From Desulfobulbaceae bacterium (GTDB lineage Bacteria; Desulfobacterota; Desulfobulbia; Desulfobulbales; Desulfurivibrionaceae): a DNA stretch of 8,178 nt. Numbering within the stretch: position 1 is the first letter of the stretch; every line of letters begins with the position of its first letter. This document shows positions 1 to 5,263 of the stretch, in pieces. A model generated the notes under the pieces. The model saw only the letters and a list, made by a program, of their open reading frames with translations, was not told the DNA's origin and ran no database searches. Location of the stretch: assembly GCA_003557565.1 (NCBI GenBank), contig PWOG01000065.1, positions 1-8,178 on the forward strand, in the 5' to 3' direction. Both the position numbers and the translations under genes were made by a program.

Positions 1-157
1 ACGGTGTGAGAAATCGCTACGTAGCTCTGAATCAGTATTCCACCGGCATAGGGCACGGTGGTGATAAAGTAAACGTGGTTCACTGAATATTTACGTTGGA
101 TGTGTTCGTGAGATGAGCATTTCAAATTAAGCGAAACTTTTAAAAGGAGCAAGTGCA
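1..157. other. Unassigned lead stretch, possibly the edge of a neighbouring gene
   Basis: The first 83 bases are open in two ways. On the plus strand a frame runs in from the window edge and stops at TGA 84-86. On the minus strand a frame is open from a GTG at 81-83 out of the window, giving a hydrophobic-looking peptide. Neither is long enough to identify and no ribosome-binding site supports the minus start. Bases 87-157 are AT-richer than the rest of the window and form the leader of the rhodanese gene. I see no convincing -35/-10 pair there, only the ribosome-binding site AAAAGGAG at 142-149. Confidence 0.3.
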
Positions 158-751
158 ATGTTTTTGTTGGACAGACATAGAAAAAAAGTGGTATTTACAT
201 ATTTTTGGCTGTGTTTTTCGCTTGTTATTGCCGCCGTGGCTGCCGAGCATGACGATGAGGTTCTCCTTGTCGATGAAGGGGAAGCGCGTGCTGTCTTGGT
301 GCTGCCGGACAGTCCCACGGGTTCCGACCGCGAAGCGGCCGGGGAGCTGCAGACTCACCTGAAAAAGGCCGCCGGCATCGAAATGGAGGAGGTCGACCCC
401 GACGCCCTGCCCGATGTCATCAGCCCCGAAGACTTTAAGGCGGCGCTGGCCGCCGGTGACATCGCCCTTGTGGATGTGCGCAGCGAGCGTGAATTCGCCG
501 AAGGCAATATCGAGGGGGCCATCAATATTCCCGACGGAGAATTCTACGACGATCCCGAAGGCACCATCGCCCGACTTCCCAACGACCGCCGGGTGGTTTT
601 TATTTGCGCCACCGGAGCCCGCTCGGCAGGGGCCTTTTTCATGGTTTCCGATATCCTCTACGATGAACCGGAACTCTATGACAATCCCCACGGAATTCAG
701 TACCTGGACAACAATATCGAATTCCATAACGGCGATTTCACCATTAAATAA
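158..751 (+). CDS. Exported rhodanese-like domain protein
   Basis: A 197-residue protein with one rhodanese fold. The N-terminus looks like a signal peptide: basic residues RHRKK at 6-10, a hydrophobic stretch at 11-28, and a plausible cleavage site after AVAA (residue 29), so it should act in the periplasm or cell envelope. The rhodanese domain covers about residues 87-180: DVRSEREF at 106-113, then GNIEGAINIP at 116-125, where the usual His of GHI is Asn. The active-site loop is CATGAR with Cys150. Family members move sulfane sulfur through a persulfide on this cysteine; the real substrate here is unknown. Residues 35-76 precede the domain and resemble the start of the N-terminal domain of some glycoside hydrolases (see findings). 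The start is supported by AAAAGGAG at 142-149, 8 bases before the ATG. The gene has its own terminator, so it is probably not in an operon with the following cytochrome. Confidence 0.88.
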   Translation: MFLLDRHRKKVVFTYFWLCFSLVIAAVAAEHDDEVLLVDEGEARAVLVLPDSPTGSDREAAGELQTHLKKAAGIEMEEVDPDALPDVISPEDFKAALAAGDIALVDVRSEREFAEGNIEGAINIPDGEFYDDPEGTIARLPNDRRVVFICATGARSAGAFFMVSDILYDEPELYDNPHGIQYLDNNIEFHNGDFTIK

Positions 752-759
752 ATTAAACA

Positions 760-800
760 GGCTGACCGCCGGCTGTCGCCACCAAGCGCAGCCGTCAGCC
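760..800 (+). other. Stem-loop in the 3' region of the rhodanese gene
   Basis: GGCTGAC at 760-766 pairs with GTCAGCC at 794-800. Inside it GGCTG (771-775) pairs with CAGCC (789-793), leaving a CGCC bulge on the left and a 13-base loop. No T-run follows, so it is not an intrinsic terminator by itself. It may protect the 3' end of the transcript or be a remnant of an inverted repeat. Confidence 0.55.
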
Positions 801-819
801 TCAACCCAACCCACCCCTG

Positions 820-873
820 GCCACGGCCCGGATCGCTTCCTCCTCTCGGCGATCCGGCTCCGTGGCTTTTTTT
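820..873 (+). terminator. Intrinsic terminator of the rhodanese gene
   Basis: GCCACGG (820-826) pairs with CCGTGGC (860-866), and CCGGATCGC (828-836) pairs with GCGATCCGG (849-857), with only a small internal loop between the two stems. Seven T's follow at 867-873. This is a strong rho-independent terminator and separates the rhodanese and cytochrome transcripts. Confidence 0.92.
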
Positions 874-942
874 ATTATGAAACAAAGGTAAATCAAGATT
901 TCCGTCTTAACCGGCAGCCAGCTTCAGCTTGCTGAGTTAATG

Positions 943-972
943 TTGACAATGATCAGTCGCTTGTGGTAGAAA
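943..972 (+). promoter_or_regulatory. Candidate sigma-70 promoter for the multiheme cytochrome
   Basis: A perfect -35 box TTGACA (943-948) is followed after 18 bases by TAGAAA (967-972), preceded by TGG, which gives an extended -10 pattern. It lies downstream of the rhodanese terminator and about 80 bases before the cytochrome start, leaving a leader of roughly 75 bases. The rest of the 752-1054 intergenic stretch holds the two stem-loops listed separately and no further gene that I can see. Confidence 0.5.
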
Positions 973-1054
973 ACCCTATTTCTTAAAAAAAGGGGGTTCG
1001 GGATCGGTTCAGGCTGACCTCCGCGCAGATCATTCACCATTTCAGGGAAGGGCG

Positions 1055-2218
1055 ATGAAAAAATTATTCGGTAAAATTAAAGACTTTGTTAAATCCAGGC
1101 CAAAGACCAGCATTGTTATCCTCATTGTCTTTATCGCCGTCTTCAGCTACGCCAATGTTGAGGTCATGCACTACACCAGCGAGCCGGGTTTCTGTGAGAT
1201 GTGTCACCCCGGCACTGGTACCGGAGCTTTGAGCGAGGTACACACCTGGCGTCAGAACATCCATTCCGAAGCCGGTGTCAAGTGCCTGGACTGCCACGGA
1301 GAACCCGGTCTTTTCGGCTACAAGAAGGCCAAGATCAGCGGCCTTTATGATACCTACGTGGAAATCTTCCGCTCCGAGGAATACAAGCTGAAAATCCTCA
1401 ACAAGGCCGTGGAAGATCCGCAATATGCCGCCGACCTGGTGCCCTCCACCACCTGTCTGTTCTGCCATACCGACAGCGTCAACCAGCAGATCCGTGATGA
1501 GCGCCTGATGGCCGGCTGGGTCAATCTGCGGATGCTCGACAGTGTCGAAAACCCGGATTTCCGTGAAGAAAAAGGCATGAGCGATATTTTCACCGATGAA
1601 CTTGAAAGCGACGTCGATCCCGGCCACCAAAGACACATGGAAGCCGGCCTTTCCTGCATGGATTGCCATCACCGCATGGTCCACGGCGGCGAATACCGGG
1701 CCCAGGTTGACCTTGCCCGCTGCAGCGAATGCCACAGCGAACGGGCCGCCGAGATATCCATGTCTGAAATAATCATGGGAGAAGGTGACGCTGCCGTGGA
1801 GTTCAGCCATGATTTCCACAACATGATTTTTGACTGCAACCAGTGTCACATGGACCTTTTCCCGATGAATGCCGGGGTTACCTCCCTAAATTTCGGCGAT
1901 CACACGGAAGATACTGCCTGCTTCTCCTGTCACAATGGCCAGGCGGCTTCTTACGACTGCAACTCCTGCCACGGTCAGCCTCCCATGCCCGAAGAGCCAA
2001 TCACTTACACCATGGACGGTTTTGACCCGGTGGACTTCAACCACAGCTTTCATGGCATGGCCTTCAGTTGTGATACCTGCCACGATGACCCCTGGACCAT
2101 GAAGGCCTACGAAACCCCCATGACCATGAGCCAGATGTACCAGGGCGAATTTTGCGGCAGCTGCCACAACGGCCAGGATGCCTTTGCCGCAACCTCCTGC
2201 AACCGCTGCCATAACTAG
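1055..2218 (+). CDS. Membrane-anchored 11-heme cytochrome c (NapC/NirT-like N-terminus plus two triheme c7-like modules)
   Basis: A 387-residue protein with eleven CXXCH heme-binding motifs, their first Cys at residues 47, 77, 134, 201, 223, 261, 289, 302, 339, 367 and 382. A basic N-terminus and one hydrophobic helix (about 19-33) without a clear cleavage site suggest a signal anchor with the hemes in the periplasm, as in NapC, NirT, NrfH and CymA. The first five hemes form the NapC/NirT-like part. Residues 246-306 and 324-387 are two copies of a three-heme module: FSHDFH or FNHSFH, then a CXXCH, then CXXCHNGQ, then a final CN(S/R)CH. Twelve histidines lie outside the heme motifs, enough for mostly bis-His ligation. 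By family it should oxidise membrane quinol and pass electrons to periplasmic or outer-membrane partners; the end acceptor cannot be read from sequence. The start has a purine-rich site (AGGGAAGGG, 1044-1052) upstream. The gene is monocistronic, with a promoter and terminator on its flanks. Confidence 0.93.
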   Translation: MKKLFGKIKDFVKSRPKTSIVILIVFIAVFSYANVEVMHYTSEPGFCEMCHPGTGTGALSEVHTWRQNIHSEAGVKCLDCHGEPGLFGYKKAKISGLYDTYVEIFRSEEYKLKILNKAVEDPQYAADLVPSTTCLFCHTDSVNQQIRDERLMAGWVNLRMLDSVENPDFREEKGMSDIFTDELESDVDPGHQRHMEAGLSCMDCHHRMVHGGEYRAQVDLARCSECHSERAAEISMSEIIMGEGDAAVEFSHDFHNMIFDCNQCHMDLFPMNAGVTSLNFGDHTEDTACFSCHNGQAASYDCNSCHGQPPMPEEPITYTMDGFDPVDFNHSFHGMAFSCDTCHDDPWTMKAYETPMTMSQMYQGEFCGSCHNGQDAFAATSCNRCHN

Positions 2219-2234
2219 ACAGCTCCTTAGCCCG

Positions 2235-2285
2235 CACAAAAAAGCCCCGGCAATTATTACTTCAATTTGCCGGGGCTTTTTTGTG
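2235..2285. terminator. Long, probably bidirectional intrinsic terminator after the cytochrome gene
   Basis: A perfect 19-bp inverted repeat: arm 2235-2253 pairs with arm 2267-2285 around a 13-base loop. The core is GCCCCGGCAA / TTGCCGGGGC, flanked by A6 on the left and T6 on the right, so it is a canonical terminator on the plus strand and would also work on the minus strand. It starts 16 bases after the cytochrome stop. Confidence 0.93.
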
Positions 2286-2473
2286 TCGCCAATCTCGCCA
2301 GCTCCTTTTCCGGCACGCACCGCACCCCAAAGCGGTTGATATCTACTGCCATCCATAACCAGCCATTTTTCTTCATTATCCTTCTGGAAAAAATACTGAC
2401 AACAGTGCTAGACTGACGGAGAACCTGCTTCAACCACGCCTCAGTCAAATAAACCAAACCAGGAGGACGAACC

Positions 2474-3085
2474 ATGAAGGTACTTATTGTCTACTATTCC
2501 ATGTACGGTCACATTCACCAGCTGGCCCGAGCGGTGGCCCAGGGAGCGGAAAGCGTGGAAGGAGCCGAGGTCGCCCTGCGGCGGGTTCCCGAAACCCTGC
2601 CCGACGAGGTTCTGGCCAAGATGGGAGCCACCGGGACGATCCGGCAGCAGGAAGATGTTCCGGTCTGCACCCCGGAGGAGGTGGCCGACTTCGACGCCGT
2701 GATTTTCGGCACCCCCACCCGTTTCGGCAATATGTGCGGCCAGATGAGGCAGTTTCTCGACTCCACCGGTCAACTCTGGGCCCAGGGCAGCCTGGTGGGC
2801 AAGGCCGGCAGCGTTTTCACCAGTTCCAATACCCAGCATGGCGGCCAGGAATCCACCATTTTAAGCTTTCATATCACCCTGCTCCACTTGGGCTTTGTGG
2901 TGGTGGGCCTGCCATACAGCTTTGCCGGCCTGATGGAAGGCGAGGAGATCTCCGGCTGTTCACCTTACGGTGCTTCCACCATTGCCGGCGGCGACGGTAG
3001 CCGGAAGCCCAGTGCCAATGAAATGGCCGGGGCCCGCTTCCAGGGCGAACATGTGGCAAAAATTGCCGGAAAACTGTGCGCTTGA
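2474..3085 (+). CDS. wrbA: NAD(P)H:quinone oxidoreductase, WrbA family (type IV)
   Basis: A 203-residue flavodoxin-like protein, close to the roughly 198 residues of E. coli WrbA. Family hallmarks: the FMN phosphate-binding region YYSMYGHI at 7-14, RVPETLP at 37-43, GTPTRFGNM at 79-87, and SPYGASTIAGGDGSR at 163-177. WrbA binds FMN as a tetramer in the cytoplasm and reduces quinones by two electrons with NAD(P)H, avoiding semiquinone radicals. In an anaerobe this is usually seen as protection against oxidative or electrophile stress. The start is fixed by AGGAGG at 2461-2466, seven bases before the ATG. It stands alone between the cytochrome terminator and the convergent pyk. The 190 bases upstream contain no clear promoter; TGCTAGACT at 2406-2414 is a weak extended -10 candidate. 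One small change from E. coli: GNMCGQM instead of GNMSGQM. Confidence 0.95.
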   Translation: MKVLIVYYSMYGHIHQLARAVAQGAESVEGAEVALRRVPETLPDEVLAKMGATGTIRQQEDVPVCTPEEVADFDAVIFGTPTRFGNMCGQMRQFLDSTGQLWAQGSLVGKAGSVFTSSNTQHGGQESTILSFHITLLHLGFVVVGLPYSFAGLMEGEEISGCSPYGASTIAGGDGSRKPSANEMAGARFQGEHVAKIAGKLCA

Positions 3086-3137
3086 ACAATCTGCCGACGG
3101 GCATTCCAGCGACGGCCGGACAGGCTTGAACAAACCG

Positions 3138-3166
3138 CCTCCCGACCAGTGCTGCCGTGTGGGAGG
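3138..3166 (-). terminator. Weak candidate terminator after pyk
   Basis: CCTCCC (3138-3143) and GGGAGG (3161-3166) form a 6-bp stem with a 17-base loop, five bases beyond the pyk stop. On the minus strand it is followed by an imperfect T-rich run (TTTGTT after CGG). It could end pyk transcription, but the stem is short and the loop long. wrbA has no better terminator in this 85-base convergent gap. Confidence 0.3.
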
Positions 3167-3170
3167 GGAG

Positions 3171-4670
3171 TTAGATCACCCGCACCTGGACGGTTTCCAC
3201 AAATTGACCGCCGGCCAGGATATCGGACAGCACGATAACCCTTTGCCCCTGGCGGATGATTCCTTTTCGCAACATTTGTTCCACCGCCCGCTGAATGGAA
3301 ACCTCAGGGTCGCTGGACAACTTGACGATAAAGGCGTGCACCCCCCAGTAAATTCCCAGGCTGCGACGGACGCTGGTGGTGTTGGTAAAGGCCAGGATGG
3401 GAGATGCGGGCCGGCAGTTGGAAAGCAGCGCGGCCATCAGTCCCCGGCGGGTGATGACCAGGGTGGCGGCGGCTTCCAGATTATTGCCCAGTATTGCGGC
3501 GCTGCGGGAAATTTCTACCTTGGAGCGGATCCGGGGCTCGGGGGCCCGGGCCCGCTCCCCTTTTTTTTCACTCCATTTTGGCTCACAGTAGCGCCCTGAT
3601 GCCTGGTTGATTCCCTGCCACTCCTGGTGTCTTTCAATCCGTCGGGCCACCGCGTCCATCACCTCCATGGCCTTGAAAGGATAGCGGCCGGTGGCGGTTT
3701 CGCCGGAGAGCATAATGGCATCGGCGCCCTGTTGAACCGCGTAGGTAATGTCGGTAACCTCGGCCCGGGTGGGAGTGGGGTTGACGATCATGGACTCCAG
3801 CATGTGGGTGGCCACCAATACCGGCTTGGCGGTCCGCCGGCATTTGCCGACGATTTCATCCTGCAGCAGGGGCACCTCCTCATAGGGCAGTTCGGCCCCC
3901 AGATCGCCGCGGGCGATCATGATCCCGTCGGCGGCGGCGATGATTGAGTCCAGTTTGGGGATGGAGGCCGCGCTTTCAATCTTGGCCATGACATCCACCG
4001 CCACCTTTCTGTCTTTGAGGTACCGCTGCAGCTCGATGATGGGCTCCGCTGCCCGGACAAAGGAAAGAGCGATGAAATCAATCCGCTGCCCGATGCCAAA
4101 ATCGATATCGTCCCAGTCCTGCTCGGTGATGGCCGGCAGGGCGGCGCTCTTGCCCCGGATATTGAGATGCCGCCTCGACCCCAGCACCCCCTCGTCCAGG
4201 GACTGGCAACGGACCTCGGTACGATCCACCTCCACCACCTTTAGCCGCAGCATCCCGCCATCCACCAGGATGATATCACCCGGGGCCACCTCGTCGGCGA
4301 AACCGTCATGGCTGACCTCGACGCAACCGGGCTCCAGCTCGGCCTGACGCCGGGTGGTCAGGGTAAGGTTATCACCCACCCGCAGAACAAGATCATGTTT
4401 GAGATCACCGCTGCGAATCTCCGCCCCCCGGGTATCCAGCAAAATGGCCACAGAACCGGCGTTTTTTTTGTTATAACGCTTGATGCGGTTGATTACCCCC
4501 CCGTGCCACTCCTGGGTGCCATGGGACATGTTGAGCCGGGCCACGTTCATCCCCATCTCGGCCAGGCGCCGGATGGCATCAAAGGAGGCGGTGGCAGGGC
4601 CGATGGTGCAAACGATCTTGGTCTTGCGGGGCCGACGCCCCGACTCCCCTACTTCGTGCTGCCTGATCAT
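3171..4670 (-). CDS. pyk: Pyruvate kinase (plastid-type subfamily motifs)
   Basis: Catalyses phosphoenolpyruvate + ADP to pyruvate + ATP, the last step of glycolysis, in the cytoplasm. The protein has 499 residues from the chosen start. Landmarks: RKTKIVCTIGP at 15-25, ARLNMSHG at 44-51, LLDTRGAEIRSG at 77-88 (canonical DTKGPE is changed), MAKIES at 228-233 with the catalytic-loop Lys, ARGDLGAELPYEE at 253-265 (Mg/PEP site), ATHMLESM at 287-294, PTPTRAE at 298-304 and LSGETATGRYP at 321-331. A complete C-terminal alpha/beta domain follows from about residue 385, after a charged linker (about 355-383). HLNIRGKSAALP at 168-179 replaces the usual NLPG segment and resembles plastid pyruvate kinases. 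The start is the ATG at 4668-4670, because AGGAGG lies just upstream; the frame extends to a TTG at 4721 but without such a site. Its 3' end converges on wrbA. Confidence 0.96.
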   Translation of the reverse strand: MIRQHEVGESGRRPRKTKIVCTIGPATASFDAIRRLAEMGMNVARLNMSHGTQEWHGGVINRIKRYNKKNAGSVAILLDTRGAEIRSGDLKHDLVLRVGDNLTLTTRRQAELEPGCVEVSHDGFADEVAPGDIILVDGGMLRLKVVEVDRTEVRCQSLDEGVLGSRRHLNIRGKSAALPAITEQDWDDIDFGIGQRIDFIALSFVRAAEPIIELQRYLKDRKVAVDVMAKIESAASIPKLDSIIAAADGIMIARGDLGAELPYEEVPLLQDEIVGKCRRTAKPVLVATHMLESMIVNPTPTRAEVTDITYAVQQGADAIMLSGETATGRYPFKAMEVMDAVARRIERHQEWQGINQASGRYCEPKWSEKKGERARAPEPRIRSKVEISRSAAILGNNLEAAATLVITRRGLMAALLSNCRPASPILAFTNTTSVRRSLGIYWGVHAFIVKLSSDPEVSIQRAVEQMLRKGIIRQGQRVIVLSDILAGGQFVETVQVRVI

Positions 4671-4674
4671 CCTT

Positions 4675-4680
4675 CCTCCT
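4675..4680 (-). promoter_or_regulatory. Ribosome-binding site that fixes the pyk start
   Basis: Read on the minus strand this is AGGAGG, four bases before the ATG at 4668-4670. It decides for this start over the TTG 51 bases further upstream. Confidence 0.8.
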
Positions 4681-4792
4681 GTACAGCTCCCATTGTTGAT
4701 CCCGAAGCAGGCCAAAGTCAATCCCGCCCTCTGCGGAAATTTTCAAGAATGCCGAAAAAACAGCCCGAGTCAGGCCGGCAACATCCATTTGC

Positions 4793-4822
4793 ATCATACT
4801 ACAACTCGCGATCCGACCACAA
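4793..4822 (-). promoter_or_regulatory. Candidate pyk promoter
   Basis: On the minus strand TTGTGG (4817-4822) is followed after 18 bases by TATGAT (4793-4798), a good -10 with a weak -35. It would give a leader of about 115 bases before pyk. No other -10-like sequence in the 4671-4913 stretch looks better. Confidence 0.35.
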
Positions 4823-4829
4823 ATCATGC

Positions 4830-4844
4830 CGGATCGAAGATCCG
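4830..4844. repeat. Small perfect hairpin upstream of the pyk promoter candidate
   Basis: CGGATC (4830-4835), GAA, GATCCG (4839-4844): a 6-bp perfect inverted repeat with a 3-base centre, just upstream of the candidate -35. A related half-site, GATCCG, occurs at 4810-4815. It may be an operator or only a chance palindrome. Confidence 0.4.
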
Positions 4845-4856
4845 CGACATATCCTA

Positions 4857-4898
4857 CTCCTTTTCGGCAAACAGAAATGAGGAGTTGCCGAAAAAGAG
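4857..4898. repeat. 14-bp inverted repeat between the tRNA terminator and pyk promoter region
   Basis: Arm 4857-4870 pairs with arm 4885-4898 at 13 of 14 positions; the inner 10 bases (TTTTCGGCAA / TTGCCGAAAA) are perfect, around a 14-base loop. It lacks a T-run after either arm, so it is not a typical terminator. An operator for pyk or a mobile-element remnant are alternatives. Confidence 0.5.
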
Positions 4899-4913
4899 CC
4901 GGAAAGCCGCCAC

Positions 4914-4955
4914 ACAAAAAAAGGGAAACCAGGCTCTATCACCTGATTTCCCTTT
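4914..4955 (-). terminator. Intrinsic terminator of tRNA-Arg
   Basis: On the minus strand AAAGGGAAA followed by TCAGG (4942-4955) pairs with CCTGG followed by TTTCCCTTT (4920-4933). That is 14 bp with one G-T pair and an 8-base loop, ending in a run of seven T's (4916-4922, partly in the stem). It lies eight bases beyond the encoded CCA of the tRNA. Confidence 0.9.
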
Positions 4956-4963
4956 GATTTTCG

Positions 4964-5040
4964 TGGTGAGCGGGGCGGGATTCGAACCCACGACCTTTAG
5001 CTCCGGAGGCTAACGCTCTATCCAGCTGAGCTACCCGCCC
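4964..5040 (-). tRNA. tRNA-Arg (anticodon CCG)
   Basis: A 77-base tRNA on the minus strand. The acceptor stem GGGCGGG pairs with CCCGCTC (one G-U). The D arm has GCTC/GAGC, and the anticodon stem TTAGC/GCTAA encloses the loop CTCCGGA with anticodon CCG, which reads CGG (Arg). A five-base variable loop is followed by T arm GTGGG-TTCGAAT-CCCGC, then discriminator A and an encoded CCA end. All arms fold by hand. It sits between pyk and tilS on the same strand, with an intrinsic terminator directly after it and a terminator-like hairpin just upstream. Confidence 0.97.
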
Positions 5041-5042
5041 AC

Positions 5043-5071
5043 AAAAAATAATAATCCGCCAACTGCGGATT
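5043..5071 (-). terminator. Terminator-like hairpin between tilS and tRNA-Arg
   Basis: On the minus strand AATCCGC (5065-5071), loop AGTTG, GCGGATT (5053-5059) is a 7-bp perfect stem followed by ATTATTTTTT, ending only a few bases before the tRNA. It should end tilS transcription. The T-rich tail also contains TATTAT (5048-5053), which could be the -10 of a tRNA promoter, though no matching -35 is clear. Confidence 0.6.
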
Positions 5072-5120
5072 GCCTGCTTTACTACCACGAATCAGTTCAC
5101 CAGTAAAGATTTTTGTGGTG

Positions 5121-5253
5121 GTAAGCGATCACCGGGCACCTCCGAAAGCGGCGATCGGGCCGGCTCACGTACTAATGTACGCATCGCCGTCCCGCTCGCC
5201 ACAACCTGCGGCACCCTGCGGGCGCTTACCTCTTTGCCCCCGTGATCATTTGC
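5121..5253 (+). repeat. Palindromic 133-bp repeat, copy 1
   Basis: Matches 6435-6567 in the same orientation at about 113 of 133 positions without gaps (hand count). It begins GTAAGCGATCAC; an inner right arm ends CGCTTAC at 5229, and an outer right end GTGATCATTTGC closes the element at 5253. The centre is a small hairpin CGTAC-TAAT-GTACG (5168-5181). The least conserved block is 5141-5150. It lies between the tilS stop (10 bases away) and the terminator-like hairpin at 5043-5071, so it is in the tilS 3' untranslated region. No open frame of its own. Confidence 0.85.
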
Positions 5254-5263
5254 TATTTTTGCT

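Noticed and set aside
140..814. 224-codon minus-strand open frame opposite the rhodanese gene
   Set aside because: It runs through the terminator and the rhodanese gene and shows no recognisable domain.
1064..1849. 261-codon minus-strand open frame opposite the cytochrome
   Set aside because: The plus strand encodes eleven CXXCH motifs; the antisense peptide has low-complexity Ala/Val/Gly composition and no ribosome-binding site.
158..2218. Rhodanese and cytochrome as one operon
   Set aside because: A strong intrinsic terminator and a separate promoter candidate lie in the 303-base gap.
2257..2475. Short minus-strand ORF between the cytochrome and wrbA (ATG at 2374-2376)
   Set aside because: Its end lies inside the terminator stem, the AGAAGG site is only three bases from the ATG, and the peptide is unrecognised.
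4671..4721. 17-residue N-terminal extension of pyruvate kinase from TTG 4721
   Set aside because: AGGAGG is placed for the ATG at 4668-4670, and the extension does not resemble pyruvate kinase N-termini.
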